A stretch of DNA of 18,635 nt from an uncultured Eubacterium sp. (GCA_900545725.1 URAI01000048.1:1-18635), one strand, 5' to 3'. Shown: positions 8,441 through 16,178, counted from the first letter of the stretch. Program-made: numbers and translations. Notes: generated from the sequence alone by a model not told the origin.

Positions 8441-9235
8441 ATGTCATTTAGAGAACATGCTTTAATTACTAAGACAGCCTGTCTTGCAACAGGTGTATAT
8501 GAGATGTGGTTTAAGACGGCTGATATTGCGAAGGAAGCAAGACCGGGACAGTTTATTTCAGTATATTCTAACGATGGTTCAAGACTTCTTCCAAGGCCTA
8601 TCAGTATATGTTGTATTATGGATGATGAAATAAGAATTGTATACAGGGTTGCAGGAAAGGGAACGGACGAGTTTTCTAAGATGCAGGCTGGTGAATATCT
8701 TAATATTCAGGGACCTTTAGGAAACGGATATGATATAGCAGAAGTTAATGAAAGAAAAGTAACAGCAGATGGAAAAAAAATTAATAAAGCTATTATATTT
8801 GGCGGTGGTATCGGTGTACCTCCTATGCTTGAGCTTTCAAAGCAGCTTAATTGTGAAAAAGAAATTGTATTAGGCTACAAAGATGAATTATTCTTAAATA
8901 AAGAGTTTGAACAATTCGGACATGTTACTATAGCTACAGAAGATGGAAGTACGGGAACGAAGGGAAATGTGCTTGATGCAGTCAGGGAACATTTGATAAC
9001 AGGAGATGTAATCTATGCATGTGGACCTATGCCTATGCTTCGTGCAATTAAGGCATTTGCCGATGAGAATAATATAGAGGCTTATATTTCACTTGAAGAA
9101 AAGATGGCTTGTGGTATAGGTGCATGTCTTGCCTGTGTATGTAAAACAAAAGAAAAGGATGAACATTCGCAGGTTAATAATACAAGAATATGCAAAGAAG
9201 GACCTGTATTTAATGCGAAGGAGGTAGAAATCTGA
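8441..9235 (+). CDS. pyrK: Dihydroorotate dehydrogenase B, electron transfer subunit
   Basis: FAD and [2Fe-2S] subunit that passes electrons from the PyrD flavin to NAD+. The 264-residue product has the ferredoxin-reductase order: FAD-binding barrel (about 1-100; LLPRPISICC and YRVAGKGTDEFS give the flavin RPxS and G-T signatures), NAD-binding fold (about 110-215; IFGGGIGVPPMLEL, YACGPMPML), then the iron-sulfur cysteines C224, C229, C232 and C251 in CGIGACLAC and RICKEGPVF. All four ligands are present. Start: ATG 8441 is preceded by GGAG (8432-8435) at 5 nt; an in-frame ATG 8423 has a weaker AGGA 9 nt upstream and would add six residues, so it stays possible. Its stop overlaps the pyrD ATG by one base. 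Confidence 0.95.
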   Translation: MSFREHALITKTACLATGVYEMWFKTADIAKEARPGQFISVYSNDGSRLLPRPISICCIMDDEIRIVYRVAGKGTDEFSKMQAGEYLNIQGPLGNGYDIAEVNERKVTADGKKINKAIIFGGGIGVPPMLELSKQLNCEKEIVLGYKDELFLNKEFEQFGHVTIATEDGSTGTKGNVLDAVREHLITGDVIYACGPMPMLRAIKAFADENNIEAYISLEEKMACGIGACLACVCKTKEKDEHSQVNNTRICKEGPVFNAKEVEI

Positions 9236-10152
9236 TGACAGAAAAGGATATTAATCTTTCAGTTAATGTGGCAGGAGTTCAGTTAAAAAATCCTGTGATG
9301 ACAGCTTCCGGAACATTCGGTTCAGGTATGGAATATTGTGAATATGTTGATCTTAACAGATTAGGTGCAGTTGTAACTAAGGGTGTTGCAAATGTACCGT
9401 GGCCTGGTAATCCTACACCTAGAATAGCCGAGACTTATGGTGGGATGATTAATGCTGTTGGTTTACAAAATCCTGGTCTTGATACATTCATAAAGAGGGA
9501 TATTCCATTTCTTAAGAAGTATGACACTAAGATAATTGTTAATGTATGTGGAAAAAGCAAAGAGGATTATGTAGATGCTGTGGAAAAGTTAGCAGACCAG
9601 CCGGTAGATATGTTAGAGATTAATATATCGTGTCCTAATGTTAAGGAGGGTGGAATTGCCTTCGGACAAAATCCTGATTCAGCTATGGAGATAACACAGG
9701 CCGTTAAAAAGGTGGCTGCACAGCCGGTAATTATGAAGCTAAGCCCAAATGTAACAGATATAACAGAGATGGCAAAGGCTGTTGAGGCAGGCGGAGCGGA
9801 TGCTGTATCGCTTATTAATACAATTACAGGAATGAAGATTGATATAAACAGACGTACATTTGCAGTTGCTAATAAGACGGGTGGTCTTTCAGGACCAGCG
9901 ATTAAGCCGGTTGCAGTAAGAATGGTATATCAGGTTGCCAATGCCATTAAGCTTCCTATAATTGGTATGGGAGGCATTGCCAATGCAGATGATGCACTTG
10001 AATTTATAATGGCAGGTGCTACAGCAGTGTCAGTAGGAACGGCTAATTTTAATGACCCATGCACTACTATTAAGGTCATTGATGGAATAAAGGAATATAT
10101 GTTAAAGTATGGCGTAAAAGACATAGCTGAGCTTAGAGGCTGTGTAAAATAA
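9235..10152 (+). CDS. pyrD: Dihydroorotate dehydrogenase B, catalytic subunit
   Basis: FMN enzyme that oxidises dihydroorotate to orotate, working as a heterotetramer with PyrK and using NAD+ as acceptor. The 305-residue product has class 1B features: TASGTFGSG near the N terminus, KGV, NAVGLQNPG, the active-site Cys133 in NISCPNVKEGG (class 1B uses Cys as base), the Lys of IMKLSPNV, GGLSGPAIKPVAV, and the FMN phosphate site GMGGIANADDALEFIMAGATAVSVGT. Start ATG 9235 overlaps the pyrK stop (TGATG) and has a near-perfect AAGGAGG at 9218-9224, so translation is coupled. It is the last pyr gene here; pyrE, which often follows in related bacteria, is absent, replaced by a hairpin and a chemoreceptor gene. 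Confidence 0.96.
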   Translation: MTEKDINLSVNVAGVQLKNPVMTASGTFGSGMEYCEYVDLNRLGAVVTKGVANVPWPGNPTPRIAETYGGMINAVGLQNPGLDTFIKRDIPFLKKYDTKIIVNVCGKSKEDYVDAVEKLADQPVDMLEINISCPNVKEGGIAFGQNPDSAMEITQAVKKVAAQPVIMKLSPNVTDITEMAKAVEAGGADAVSLINTITGMKIDINRRTFAVANKTGGLSGPAIKPVAVRMVYQVANAIKLPIIGMGGIANADDALEFIMAGATAVSVGTANFNDPCTTIKVIDGIKEYMLKYGVKDIAELRGCVK

Positions 10153-10186
10153 CAAGCAGCGTGTTTACTACATTATAATCATTAAG

Positions 10187-10221
10187 AACCATGTATTTGT
10201 AAATATTTCAGATACATGGTT
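10187..10221 (+). terminator. Hairpin between pyrD and the chemoreceptor gene
   Basis: AACCATGTAT (10187-10196) and ATACATGGTT (10212-10221) form a perfect 10-bp stem with a 15-nt loop, 34 nt after the pyrD stop. The following bases (TTTCATTAGATT) are only mildly T-rich, so it is a poor intrinsic terminator and may instead be a processing or partial-termination hairpin. Its position fits the end of the pyr operon. Confidence 0.45.
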
Positions 10222-10255
10222 TCATTAGATTAATGCCTGCGGAATGGAGGAGCGT

Positions 10256-12034
10256 ATGAATAATATTAAGGTGAGAACAAAGCTTATAATTGTTATGGTT
10301 GTTTCAATATTGGCATTGACAGCCTGCGTAACATTTTCAAATAATTGTATGGAAAAGATGAAAAAGAATGTTGCAACAGAGCTGGATACAGATAAAAGAG
10401 CATCTTATGATGAACAGATAAAGACACAGGTTGAGAATGTAATATCATTATGCCAGTATATTTATAAAGAATATGAGGCTGGTAAGTATACACTGGATGA
10501 ATCAAAAAAATTTGCAGCACACCAGATAAGACAGCTTAGATATGGCGATAATGGATATTTCTGGGTAGACCAGTATGATGGAACTAATGTTGTACTTCTT
10601 GGTAGTAAGACAGAGGGAACTAACCGACTTGAAACTACTGATGGTAACGGATACAAGATGGTTAAAGATATAATAAGAGTAGGGCAGCAGAAAGATGGCG
10701 GTTATACAGATTATGTATTTCCTAAAGAGGGAGAAACACAGAATTCTCCAAAGCGTTCATATAGCAAGTCATTTGAACCATTTAACTGGGTTATAGGAAC
10801 AGGTAATTATACTGATTATATAGATGATCAGGTAGCACAGACAGAATCACAGCTTAACAGCTTTATTGGTAAGATACAAAAGATATTTATATCAGTAGCA
10901 ATGGTTATAGATGTTATATTAATTGTAATACTTATACTTATATCAATAAGCATTACAAGACCTATGAAGAAGCTTGGTGAGTATATAGTTGTGATGGGAA
11001 AGGGGGATTTTTCAAATAATATTGAAGCCTCTCTTTTAAAGAGAAAAGATGATTTTGGAGTGTTGTCAAAACATCTGGAAAATATGCGTTCAGAGGTTGC
11101 AACACTTATTAATAACGTCAAAGATGAATCCTCTAAGATAAATAATATGGTTGAAGATATTGATGATAGTATACAGTCACTTGATAGTGAGATCGACCAT
11201 ATGACAGGAACAACGCAGGAGCTTGCGGCAGGTATGGAAGAAACAGCAGCCTCAGCACAGCAGATTAATGCAATGTCCCAGGAGATAGAAAATGCGGCAA
11301 AGAGTATTGCTACACGTTCACAGGATGGAGCGCTGGAAGTCGATGAGATTAGAAACAGAGCTGTTGGATTGAGAAACAGCACAGAAACTAATAGTAAGCA
11401 TACGACACAGATTCACGAACAGATTAATGAACATCTCACTAAGGCATTAGAGGATATTAAGGTTGTAGATAAGATTGGAGTTCTTACAGAATCAATTATG
11501 GAGATTACAGAACAGACTAATCTTCTTGCATTAAATGCTTCAATAGAGGCAGCAAGAGCAGGTGATGCAGGAAAGGGATTTGCAGTAGTTGCAGAACAGA
11601 TAAGAGTGCTTGCAGAGCAGTCTAAGGATGCTGTAGTTAATATCCAGAATGTTACCGGAAATGTTGTTGATTCTGTTGATAATCTTGCCGATGATTCTAA
11701 GAAGCTTCTGGAATTTGTCGGTACTGATGTAATGGATAATCTTAAAGAATTTTCACAGACAGCGGATAATTATACAAAGGATGCAGGAAATGTCGATGAA
11801 CTTGTGGCTGACTTTTCAGCAGCAGCAGAAGAGCTGCTGGCTTCAATCAATGGTGTTATTAGTGCAATTAATGATGTAAGTACAGCGACAACCGAGGGAG
11901 CATCTGGAACTACAGAGATAGCGCAAAAAGTTTCACTGGTAAGCAAGAAGTCGGTTGAGATAGCACAAAAAGCGGCTGCTGCACATGAATCTGCTAACCA
12001 GCTTAAAGAACAGGTCGGTAAATTTATAGTATAA
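10256..12034 (+). CDS. Methyl-accepting chemotaxis protein, sCache sensor
   Basis: Membrane chemoreceptor that senses a small ligand outside the cell and controls CheA/CheW. Order in the 592-residue product: TM1 (about 9-27), an extracellular sCache_2-like domain (about 40-190; GDNGYFWVDQYDGTNVVL, GGYTDYVFPK, NWVIGTGNYTDYID are typical), TM2 (about 203-226), HAMP (about 227-280), and the cytoplasmic coiled coil. The coiled-coil hairpin tip that contacts CheA/CheW, NLLALNASIEAARAGDAGKG, starts at residue 422. There is no C-terminal CheR-binding pentapeptide. Start: GGAGG (10246-10250) is 5 nt before ATG 10256; an in-frame ATG 10244 overlaps that site and is rejected. sCache_2 receptors often bind short carboxylates, but the ligand is not predictable here. 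It implies flagellar motility. Confidence 0.95.
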   Translation: MNNIKVRTKLIIVMVVSILALTACVTFSNNCMEKMKKNVATELDTDKRASYDEQIKTQVENVISLCQYIYKEYEAGKYTLDESKKFAAHQIRQLRYGDNGYFWVDQYDGTNVVLLGSKTEGTNRLETTDGNGYKMVKDIIRVGQQKDGGYTDYVFPKEGETQNSPKRSYSKSFEPFNWVIGTGNYTDYIDDQVAQTESQLNSFIGKIQKIFISVAMVIDVILIVILILISISITRPMKKLGEYIVVMGKGDFSNNIEASLLKRKDDFGVLSKHLENMRSEVATLINNVKDESSKINNMVEDIDDSIQSLDSEIDHMTGTTQELAAGMEETAASAQQINAMSQEIENAAKSIATRSQDGALEVDEIRNRAVGLRNSTETNSKHTTQIHEQINEHLTKALEDIKVVDKIGVLTESIMEITEQTNLLALNASIEAARAGDAGKGFAVVAEQIRVLAEQSKDAVVNIQNVTGNVVDSVDNLADDSKKLLEFVGTDVMDNLKEFSQTADNYTKDAGNVDELVADFSAAAEELLASINGVISAINDVSTATTEGASGTTEIAQKVSLVSKKSVEIAQKAAAAHESANQLKEQVGKFIV

Positions 12035-12086
12035 TCCTTTAATGATTATATTCTACAGCCAGGTTATGGCGCATAGTGTGTATTAG

Positions 12087-12929
12087 AAGAGCATTGTTGC
12101 TGCAGGAATGATTGCGACATTATCATTTGCAGCATTAGCAGGTTGCGGAAGTAAATCTATATCTAAGAATGATGAAACAACTATAAGTGATACCGTTAAA
12201 CAGATACAAGACCGAAAAGAATACTGAGGCAACAGCTAAATCTACAGCCAAAAACGATGAAACAACTGTAAGTGATACAGTTAAACAGACACAGAAGCAG
12301 ACTGAAAAGGCTGCTGATGTAATAACAGATGCAGCGAAAGAATCAAAATCAGCGAGGAGGTTACAACAGAAGCCGGAAGCACAGGAGCTGAAGTATCTGG
12401 TGATGCAATTGTTGCAACGGAACCAGCAAACGAAGTTGCTGAGGCAAATGAGCCGTCTTATAAACTAGCGACCGAACCAGATACACCAGCTTATGAACCA
12501 ACAGATACTGCACCAGCAGACACACCTGTTAATATTCCTGACAGCGCACCTGCTGAAGAACCTGCAGATAATACACCTGCTCCAGCCGAGCCTGCTGCTC
12601 ACGAACATGACTGGGTACCAACATACTGCTATATCGAGTGGATTGCAAGTCAGACAACAAGCGAAGACCAGTATGTACCGGGTGGCACAGTAACAGTGAC
12701 ACGCTTTGAACAGGCTGGTCGATTAACTGACCATTACGATTGTTCGTGTGGTGCAACAAAAGACGGCGAAAATAAAAGTGATATAGCCCAAATTTTGAGC
12801 ACAAAGAATGTACCTGAAGGTGGTATTGTGTATTACACAGATCCTGAATATTTCTTCACAAACATCAGACAGACCACACCTAGCTACCCGGGATGCGGAC
12901 CAGTATTGCCTATGAAAGGTCAGTGGTAA
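12087..12929 (+). pseudogene. Frameshifted lipoprotein gene
   Basis: Remnant of a secreted lipoprotein gene. The first piece (12087-12226) reads KSIVAAGMIATLSFAALAGC, a signal peptide with lipobox LAGC; the expected start codon is lost (TAG at 12084 just before the Lys) and no ribosome site is seen. The frame then shifts near 12208 and again near 12350, where it returns to the first frame. The third piece runs to TAA 12927-12929 with a Pro/Ala/Glu/Thr-rich linker, then a globular end with HEHDW and CSCG motifs that could bind metal. Two internal copies of a Lys-Asn-Asp-Glu-Thr-Thr block (12165-12219 and 12250-12309) show that copy 1 lacks 5 nt relative to copy 2 at the first frameshift. Function unknown; it follows the chemoreceptor and is closed by a strong terminator. 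Confidence 0.75.
12165..12309 (+). repeat. Imperfect direct repeat inside the lipoprotein pseudogene
   Basis: Copy 1 is 12165-12219 and copy 2 is 12250-12309. They share GATGAAACAACT, AAGTGATAC and GTTAAACAGA blocks and encode KNDETT-ISDTVKQ and KNDETT-VSDTVKQ. Copy 1 is 5 nt shorter near 12208, where the reading frame breaks. Confidence 0.75.
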
Positions 12930-12953
12930 TACAAATTCATTATCATAAAATAA

Positions 12954-12998
12954 ATATCCCTTATACTGCGGTTGCAGTATAGGGGATATATTTTTTTT
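12954..12998 (+). terminator. Strong intrinsic terminator
   Basis: A 16-bp stem (12954-12969 with 12974-12989, one G-U pair) with the 4-nt loop GGTT is followed by eight T residues (12991-12998). On the other strand the same stem is followed by TTTATTTTA, so it may work in both directions, ending the lipoprotein transcript and any - strand transcript from the decayed locus at 13051-13690. Confidence 0.92.
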
Positions 12999-13050
12999 AC
13001 AAATCTCATATTCTGCCTTTTAAGCCGTTTTAACACAAAACCCTCACAAT

Positions 13051-13402
13051 TCAATTATCGTTAACACATTTCTGGCGCAAATTTGGACACGATAACGCGC
13101 CACGTGACCAGTCCGAAACATATCTGACATAATATGCAGACAGCAGCATAACGAGACAGGTCGCATGCAATATTACAGTCCAAAAACCGCACGGAATCTG
13201 ATAAGCTATTGCCATGGTCAAGAAGTTATATAAGCTGTGCATTAAATACACACATCCATATATTACCTGTTTCCTCAAAAATAAAGCAGAACATGATACC
13301 AGCAAAAAAGCCGATAAAACACTGAGTGAGAGTACCATGCAAAACACCAAATACAAAACTTGTGGCAAGACTTGCAGCAAAAACACCTGTGAAAGACTGA
13401 TG
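13051..13402 (-). pseudogene. Decayed CPBP (CAAX protease-like) membrane protease, C-terminal part
   Basis: The - strand reads, from about 13402 downward, FVFGVLHGTLTQCFIGFFAG and IFEETGNIW, the pattern of the C-terminal half of CPBP-family intramembrane proteases (the FxxxH motif and a following helix). This frame ends at TAA 13228-13226. A shifted frame gives MHSLYNFLTMAIAYQI, the last CPBP motif (HxxxN), and continues as a hydrophobic helix until a stop at 13051. The frameshift therefore lies about 13245-13262. The family's N-terminal helices and EExxxR motif are missing; their place is taken by a transposase fragment. CPBP proteins act in prenyl-protein or bacteriocin-related processing; this copy cannot be functional. 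Confidence 0.65.
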
Positions 13403-13690
13403 AAGAATGAAGAGGTAGCCTGTGTTAAATGATAAAGATTTATTTTTTTCAATAACGGAATCAGTAACAAAAGGAATAAGGATTTTATATTCCTGTGCTT
13501 TGGCCGAATTTCTAAGGTGCTTTATATATTCATCAGCTCAAATGTCAGCATCAGAAACGTTGTATTTACGGCAAATTTCAGAAGCGTGTCCAAGATTTTC
13601 TATTATTTCAGTACTTCTTTTTCCATCACGTTTGATATCTTGTATAACATGATAAGTTGGATCAGCTGCTTTACTCTTCATAATTCTCAT
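13403..13690 (-). pseudogene. N-terminal fragment of an IS1634-like (IS4 superfamily) transposase
   Basis: On the - strand ATG at 13690 has a perfect AGGAGG (13705-13700) with 9-nt spacing. The peptide begins MRIMKSKAADPTYHVIQDIK and continues DGKRSTEIIENLGHASEI, then reaches TGA at 13540-13538 where related proteins have Trp. The same frame continues ADEYIKHLRNSAKAQEYKIL and SLSFNTGYLF. This matches, from memory, the N-terminal 80-90 residues of IS1634-type transposases (NGKR, EKLG, W-A-YI, SFN-GYLFLQ). Homology stops at GYLFIL near 13403, where the CPBP remnant continues in the same frame. The DDE catalytic region is absent. No terminal inverted repeats could be assigned. Confidence 0.65.
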
Positions 13691-13888
13691 ATGTCAAAAC
13701 CTCCTGCAAACTAAAAAACTATATTTATTATATCATATATATACGAATATACGCAGTGGGAAATATTAAAAATTTACAAAGAATAAGGTTTTTACTGGTC
13801 TGAGAGGTTTTTGGGGTGTCAAACATCCGAGTTTATAATATTTGTTATCCCCCTTCCCCCTCCCATTCCACAAAATACAATTTAATGA

Positions 13889-13917
13889 TTGATTTATTTA
13901 AGGTACTACTCTATAAT
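13889..13917 (+). promoter_or_regulatory. Sigma-A-like promoter of the surface-protein gene
   Basis: TTGATT (13889-13894) and TATAAT (13912-13917) with 17-bp spacing. The predicted start of transcription is about 13924, giving a leader of about 139 nt before ATG 14063. Conservation of boxes and spacing in copy B supports function. Confidence 0.7.
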
Positions 13918-13932
13918 AAATATCAATAGGAA

Positions 13933-13940
13933 TTGTCGAA
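13933..13940 (+). promoter_or_regulatory. Candidate Spo0A box (TTGTCGAA), copy A
   Basis: TTGTCGAA matches the known Spo0A box core (TGTCGAA). It spans about +10 to +17 from the predicted start, a position that, by analogy with the Spo0A-repressed abrB promoter of Bacillus subtilis, suggests repression. The 10 bases AATTGTCGAA are invariant between the two repeat copies. Confidence 0.5.
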
Positions 13941-13973
13941 ATATGTAGAAAATATATTGCAAATTTATGTTAA

Positions 13974-13996
13974 TGTTCACAGGTATCCTGTAAACA
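13974..13996. other. Inverted repeat in the surface-protein leader
   Basis: TGTTCACAGG (13974-13983) and CCTGTAAACA (13987-13996) are inverted copies with one mismatch around a TAT centre. It could be an operator for a dimeric regulator or a hairpin in the leader. No known consensus recognised. Confidence 0.4.
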
Positions 13997-14062
13997 TCAA
14001 CTGATTATTCAATATATTTTTATCAGATATATGATATGAAATTATAGAAGGGGATAGTATAT

Positions 14063-16033
14063 ATGGTAAAGAATAATATTATTAATGGCTGTAAAAAACT
14101 TATGGCTGGTATATGTGCAACAGCAGCTATAGCGGCTATGGGCATATTGACGGATAATAATTCGATTATTGCAAAAGCACAGATTAACAGAAACTCTGAT
14201 ATTCAGGCAGAAACATCAAGACATACATATTACAGATGGGCAGATACTACAAAGTCATATCTTACAGATATTGGTAATGGCAATATGATGAGAGTGCAGG
14301 CTGATGGAAGTGATATATATGTTGAATATTATGATTCACAGTATAATATTACAGGTTCAAGACAGATTAATCCGGAGCTGCCTGTTTTTGGAGGGTTCTA
14401 CAATGGCAGTGATGCATATTATATTGTGACAGGGCAGGAAAATCCTGATGAATCCGATGATGTGGAATGTTACAGAATTACAAAGTATGACAAGTCATGG
14501 AACAGAATAGGTTCAGTCGGATTAGATAACTGTAATACCTATGTTCCATTTGATGCAGGAAGTCTGCGAATGACAGAATCTGACGGATACCTTCTGATAA
14601 GAACATGTCATACGATGTATCAGTCATCAGATGGTTATCATCATCAGGCAAATGTAACTATTCAGGTTGATGTAAATAAGATGCAGATAACGGACTCATT
14701 TACAGATATAATGAATGTTGGATATGGTTATGTAAGTCATTCCTTTAACCAGTTTATCAGGACAGATGGTAATAAAATAGTGGCAGTAGACCACGGAGAT
14801 GCATATCCAAGAAGTGTTGTACTTGTAGAATACCAGACTGATTTTACAACAGGACAGTTTATATCTAATATGGGATGGCAGGATCATTGTAAAGCAACAG
14901 ACATTCTTAAGATAGCAGGAGGAATCGGAAATAATACAACTTACGTTAATGTGGGTGGATTTGAAGTAACAGACAGTGCATATCTTGTTGTAGCCACTTC
15001 AATAGATCAGGAAAATGATGGTGACTATTATAATGCATGTATTCTTGGAAAGTCTAAGAAAGACGGACATACATTTATTAACTGGCTTACAGATATAAAG
15101 GAAGGTTATGCAGCTACTAATCCATACATGGTAAAGATTAATGATAATAAGTATTTTGTAATGTGGTCTTATGGAAATGATACAACCGGAACTATAGATT
15201 ATACATATATAGATGCAGATGGCAATCAGATAAGTCCGATTTATTCAATGAATGGTGAAATTTCAGATTGTGAACCAATATATATTAATGGTTCAGTTGT
15301 GTGGTATACATCAGATAATAAAGGAAATGTAACATTTTACGGAGTTGATGATAATGGCAATGTATTAGGAAGCCGTAATGGTCTTATATATGATGGCGAC
15401 GACTGGGTATATTATCATAATGATAATCCGGATGACAGCTATACAGGACTTGCTTTAAATGAATATGGCTGGTGGTATGTAAGCAATGGACATATTGACT
15501 GGGACTATACCGGAATGGCAGCAAATGAATATGGCTGGTGGTATGTAAGTAATGGAACTATAGACTGGAGTTATACGGGAATGGCAGCAAATGATTTCGG
15601 CTGGTGGTATATAAGAAATGGAGCATTAGACTTAAGTTATACCGGAATGGCTTCTAATGACTATGGCTGGTGGTACATGACTAACGGAGTGTTAGATTTA
15701 AGCTATACCGGAATGGCTCTTAATGACTACGGCTGGTGGTACATGACTAACGGAGTGTTAGACTTAAGTTATACCGGAATGGCTCTTAATGACTACGGCT
15801 GGTGGTATATGACAAATGGAGTTATAGACTGGAATTATACCGGACTTGCAAGGAATGATTTCGGCTGGTGGTACATAACTAATGGAGCATTAGACTGGAA
15901 CTATACAGGACTTGCACTTAATGAATATGGCTGGTGGTATGTGGTTAATGGCTGCATAGCATGGGATTATACAGGTTATATAACTGATGAAGATGGTGTA
16001 TGGACTGTAATTAATGGATATGCATTTATGTGA
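14063..16033 (+). CDS. Secreted GWWY-repeat surface protein
   Basis: A 656-residue exported protein. The N terminus has a basic start (MVKNNIINGCKK), a hydrophobic core (LMAGICATAAIAAMGILT) and a likely signal peptidase I site after AKA (about residue 40). Residues about 50-450 are rich in Tyr, Asp, Gly and short strands (VEYYDSQYNITGSRQ, YRITKYDKSWNRIGS) and may form a beta-propeller-like domain; I recognise no catalytic motif. Residues 460-635 are eight 22-residue repeats of the type YTGMAxNDYGWWYxxNGxxD, ending in a degenerate ninth unit. Such Trp-rich units resemble cell-wall-binding repeats of Clostridia surface proteins, so wall attachment is inferred. ATG 14063 has AAGGGGA upstream at about 9 nt. 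Control probably comes from the promoter and TTGTCGAA box at 13889-13940. Likely an adhesin or envelope protein. Confidence 0.85.
   Translation: MVKNNIINGCKKLMAGICATAAIAAMGILTDNNSIIAKAQINRNSDIQAETSRHTYYRWADTTKSYLTDIGNGNMMRVQADGSDIYVEYYDSQYNITGSRQINPELPVFGGFYNGSDAYYIVTGQENPDESDDVECYRITKYDKSWNRIGSVGLDNCNTYVPFDAGSLRMTESDGYLLIRTCHTMYQSSDGYHHQANVTIQVDVNKMQITDSFTDIMNVGYGYVSHSFNQFIRTDGNKIVAVDHGDAYPRSVVLVEYQTDFTTGQFISNMGWQDHCKATDILKIAGGIGNNTTYVNVGGFEVTDSAYLVVATSIDQENDGDYYNACILGKSKKDGHTFINWLTDIKEGYAATNPYMVKINDNKYFVMWSYGNDTTGTIDYTYIDADGNQISPIYSMNGEISDCEPIYINGSVVWYTSDNKGNVTFYGVDDNGNVLGSRNGLIYDGDDWVYYHNDNPDDSYTGLALNEYGWWYVSNGHIDWDYTGMAANEYGWWYVSNGTIDWSYTGMAANDFGWWYIRNGALDLSYTGMASNDYGWWYMTNGVLDLSYTGMALNDYGWWYMTNGVLDLSYTGMALNDYGWWYMTNGVIDWNYTGLARNDFGWWYITNGALDWNYTGLALNEYGWWYVVNGCIAWDYTGYITDEDGVWTVINGYAFM
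15440..16030 (+). repeat. Tandem 66-bp coding repeats
   Basis: Units start at 15440, 15506, 15572, 15638, 15704, 15770, 15836 and 15902, each 66 bp (22 codons), followed by a degenerate unit at 15968-16030. Units 4 and 5 differ at 5 of 66 bases, and the first 38 bases of units 5 and 6 are identical, pointing to recent duplication or gene conversion; the outer units are more diverged. Confidence 0.95.
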
Positions 16034-16093
16034 TATATTTTAATATGTGAATAAGTCTAATGTACACGTATAATTAATTTTAAATTATATATA

Positions 16094-16178
16094 AGCAGGC
16101 AGAAGGGTGTTTTAATAATAAGGAATATTTTGTAATTCATTTATTCTATATTATCACAATCCTTTCTAGCCTGCTTTT
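16094..16178 (+). terminator. Long imperfect hairpin, candidate terminator
   Basis: AGCAGGC (16094-16100) pairs with GCCTGCT (16169-16175), followed by TTTT. Pairing continues inward (AGAA with TTCT, then AATAATAAGGAATA with TATTCTATATTAT), so almost all 85 nt fold into one hairpin, 61 nt after the surface-protein stop. The short T-run makes it a moderate terminator; the length also recalls a miniature mobile element. Confidence 0.5.

Larger units (their letters stand above)
13871..13946 (+). repeat. 76-bp promoter repeat, copy A
   Basis: Aligned without gaps to 16272-16347; I count 64 identical positions of 76. Both copies hold the promoter boxes and a TTGTCGAA octamer at the same offsets. 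The flanks outside the 76 bp do not match. Confidence 0.9.
13691..14062. other. Regulatory region upstream of the surface-protein gene
   Basis: No + strand gene is seen. Contents: the upstream region of the transposase remnant (to about 13790, perhaps including the lost IS end), a weak promoter-like pair TTGGGG (13811-13816) and TATAAT (13834-13839) with 17-bp spacing, a pyrimidine-only tract (13848-13864), copy A of the 76-bp promoter repeat (13871-13946), and an inverted repeat at 13974-13996. Confidence 0.5.

Noticed and set aside
10828..11382. A 184-codon - strand frame inside the chemoreceptor gene
   Set aside because: Low-complexity Ser/Ile-rich mirror of the MCP coiled coil; shadow frame.
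12187..12468. An independent 93-residue protein
   Set aside because: It is the middle, frameshifted section of the lipoprotein pseudogene, shown by the internal repeat and by the flanking pieces in another frame.
13051..13470. A complete 139-residue membrane protein on the - strand
   Set aside because: Only its C-terminal half matches CPBP; its N-terminal half is the wrong frame of the transposase/CPBP junction and there is no ribosome site.
15440..16030. CRISPR-like array
   Set aside because: The 66-bp repeats are contiguous, coding, without spacers, and in frame with a Trp-rich protein repeat.
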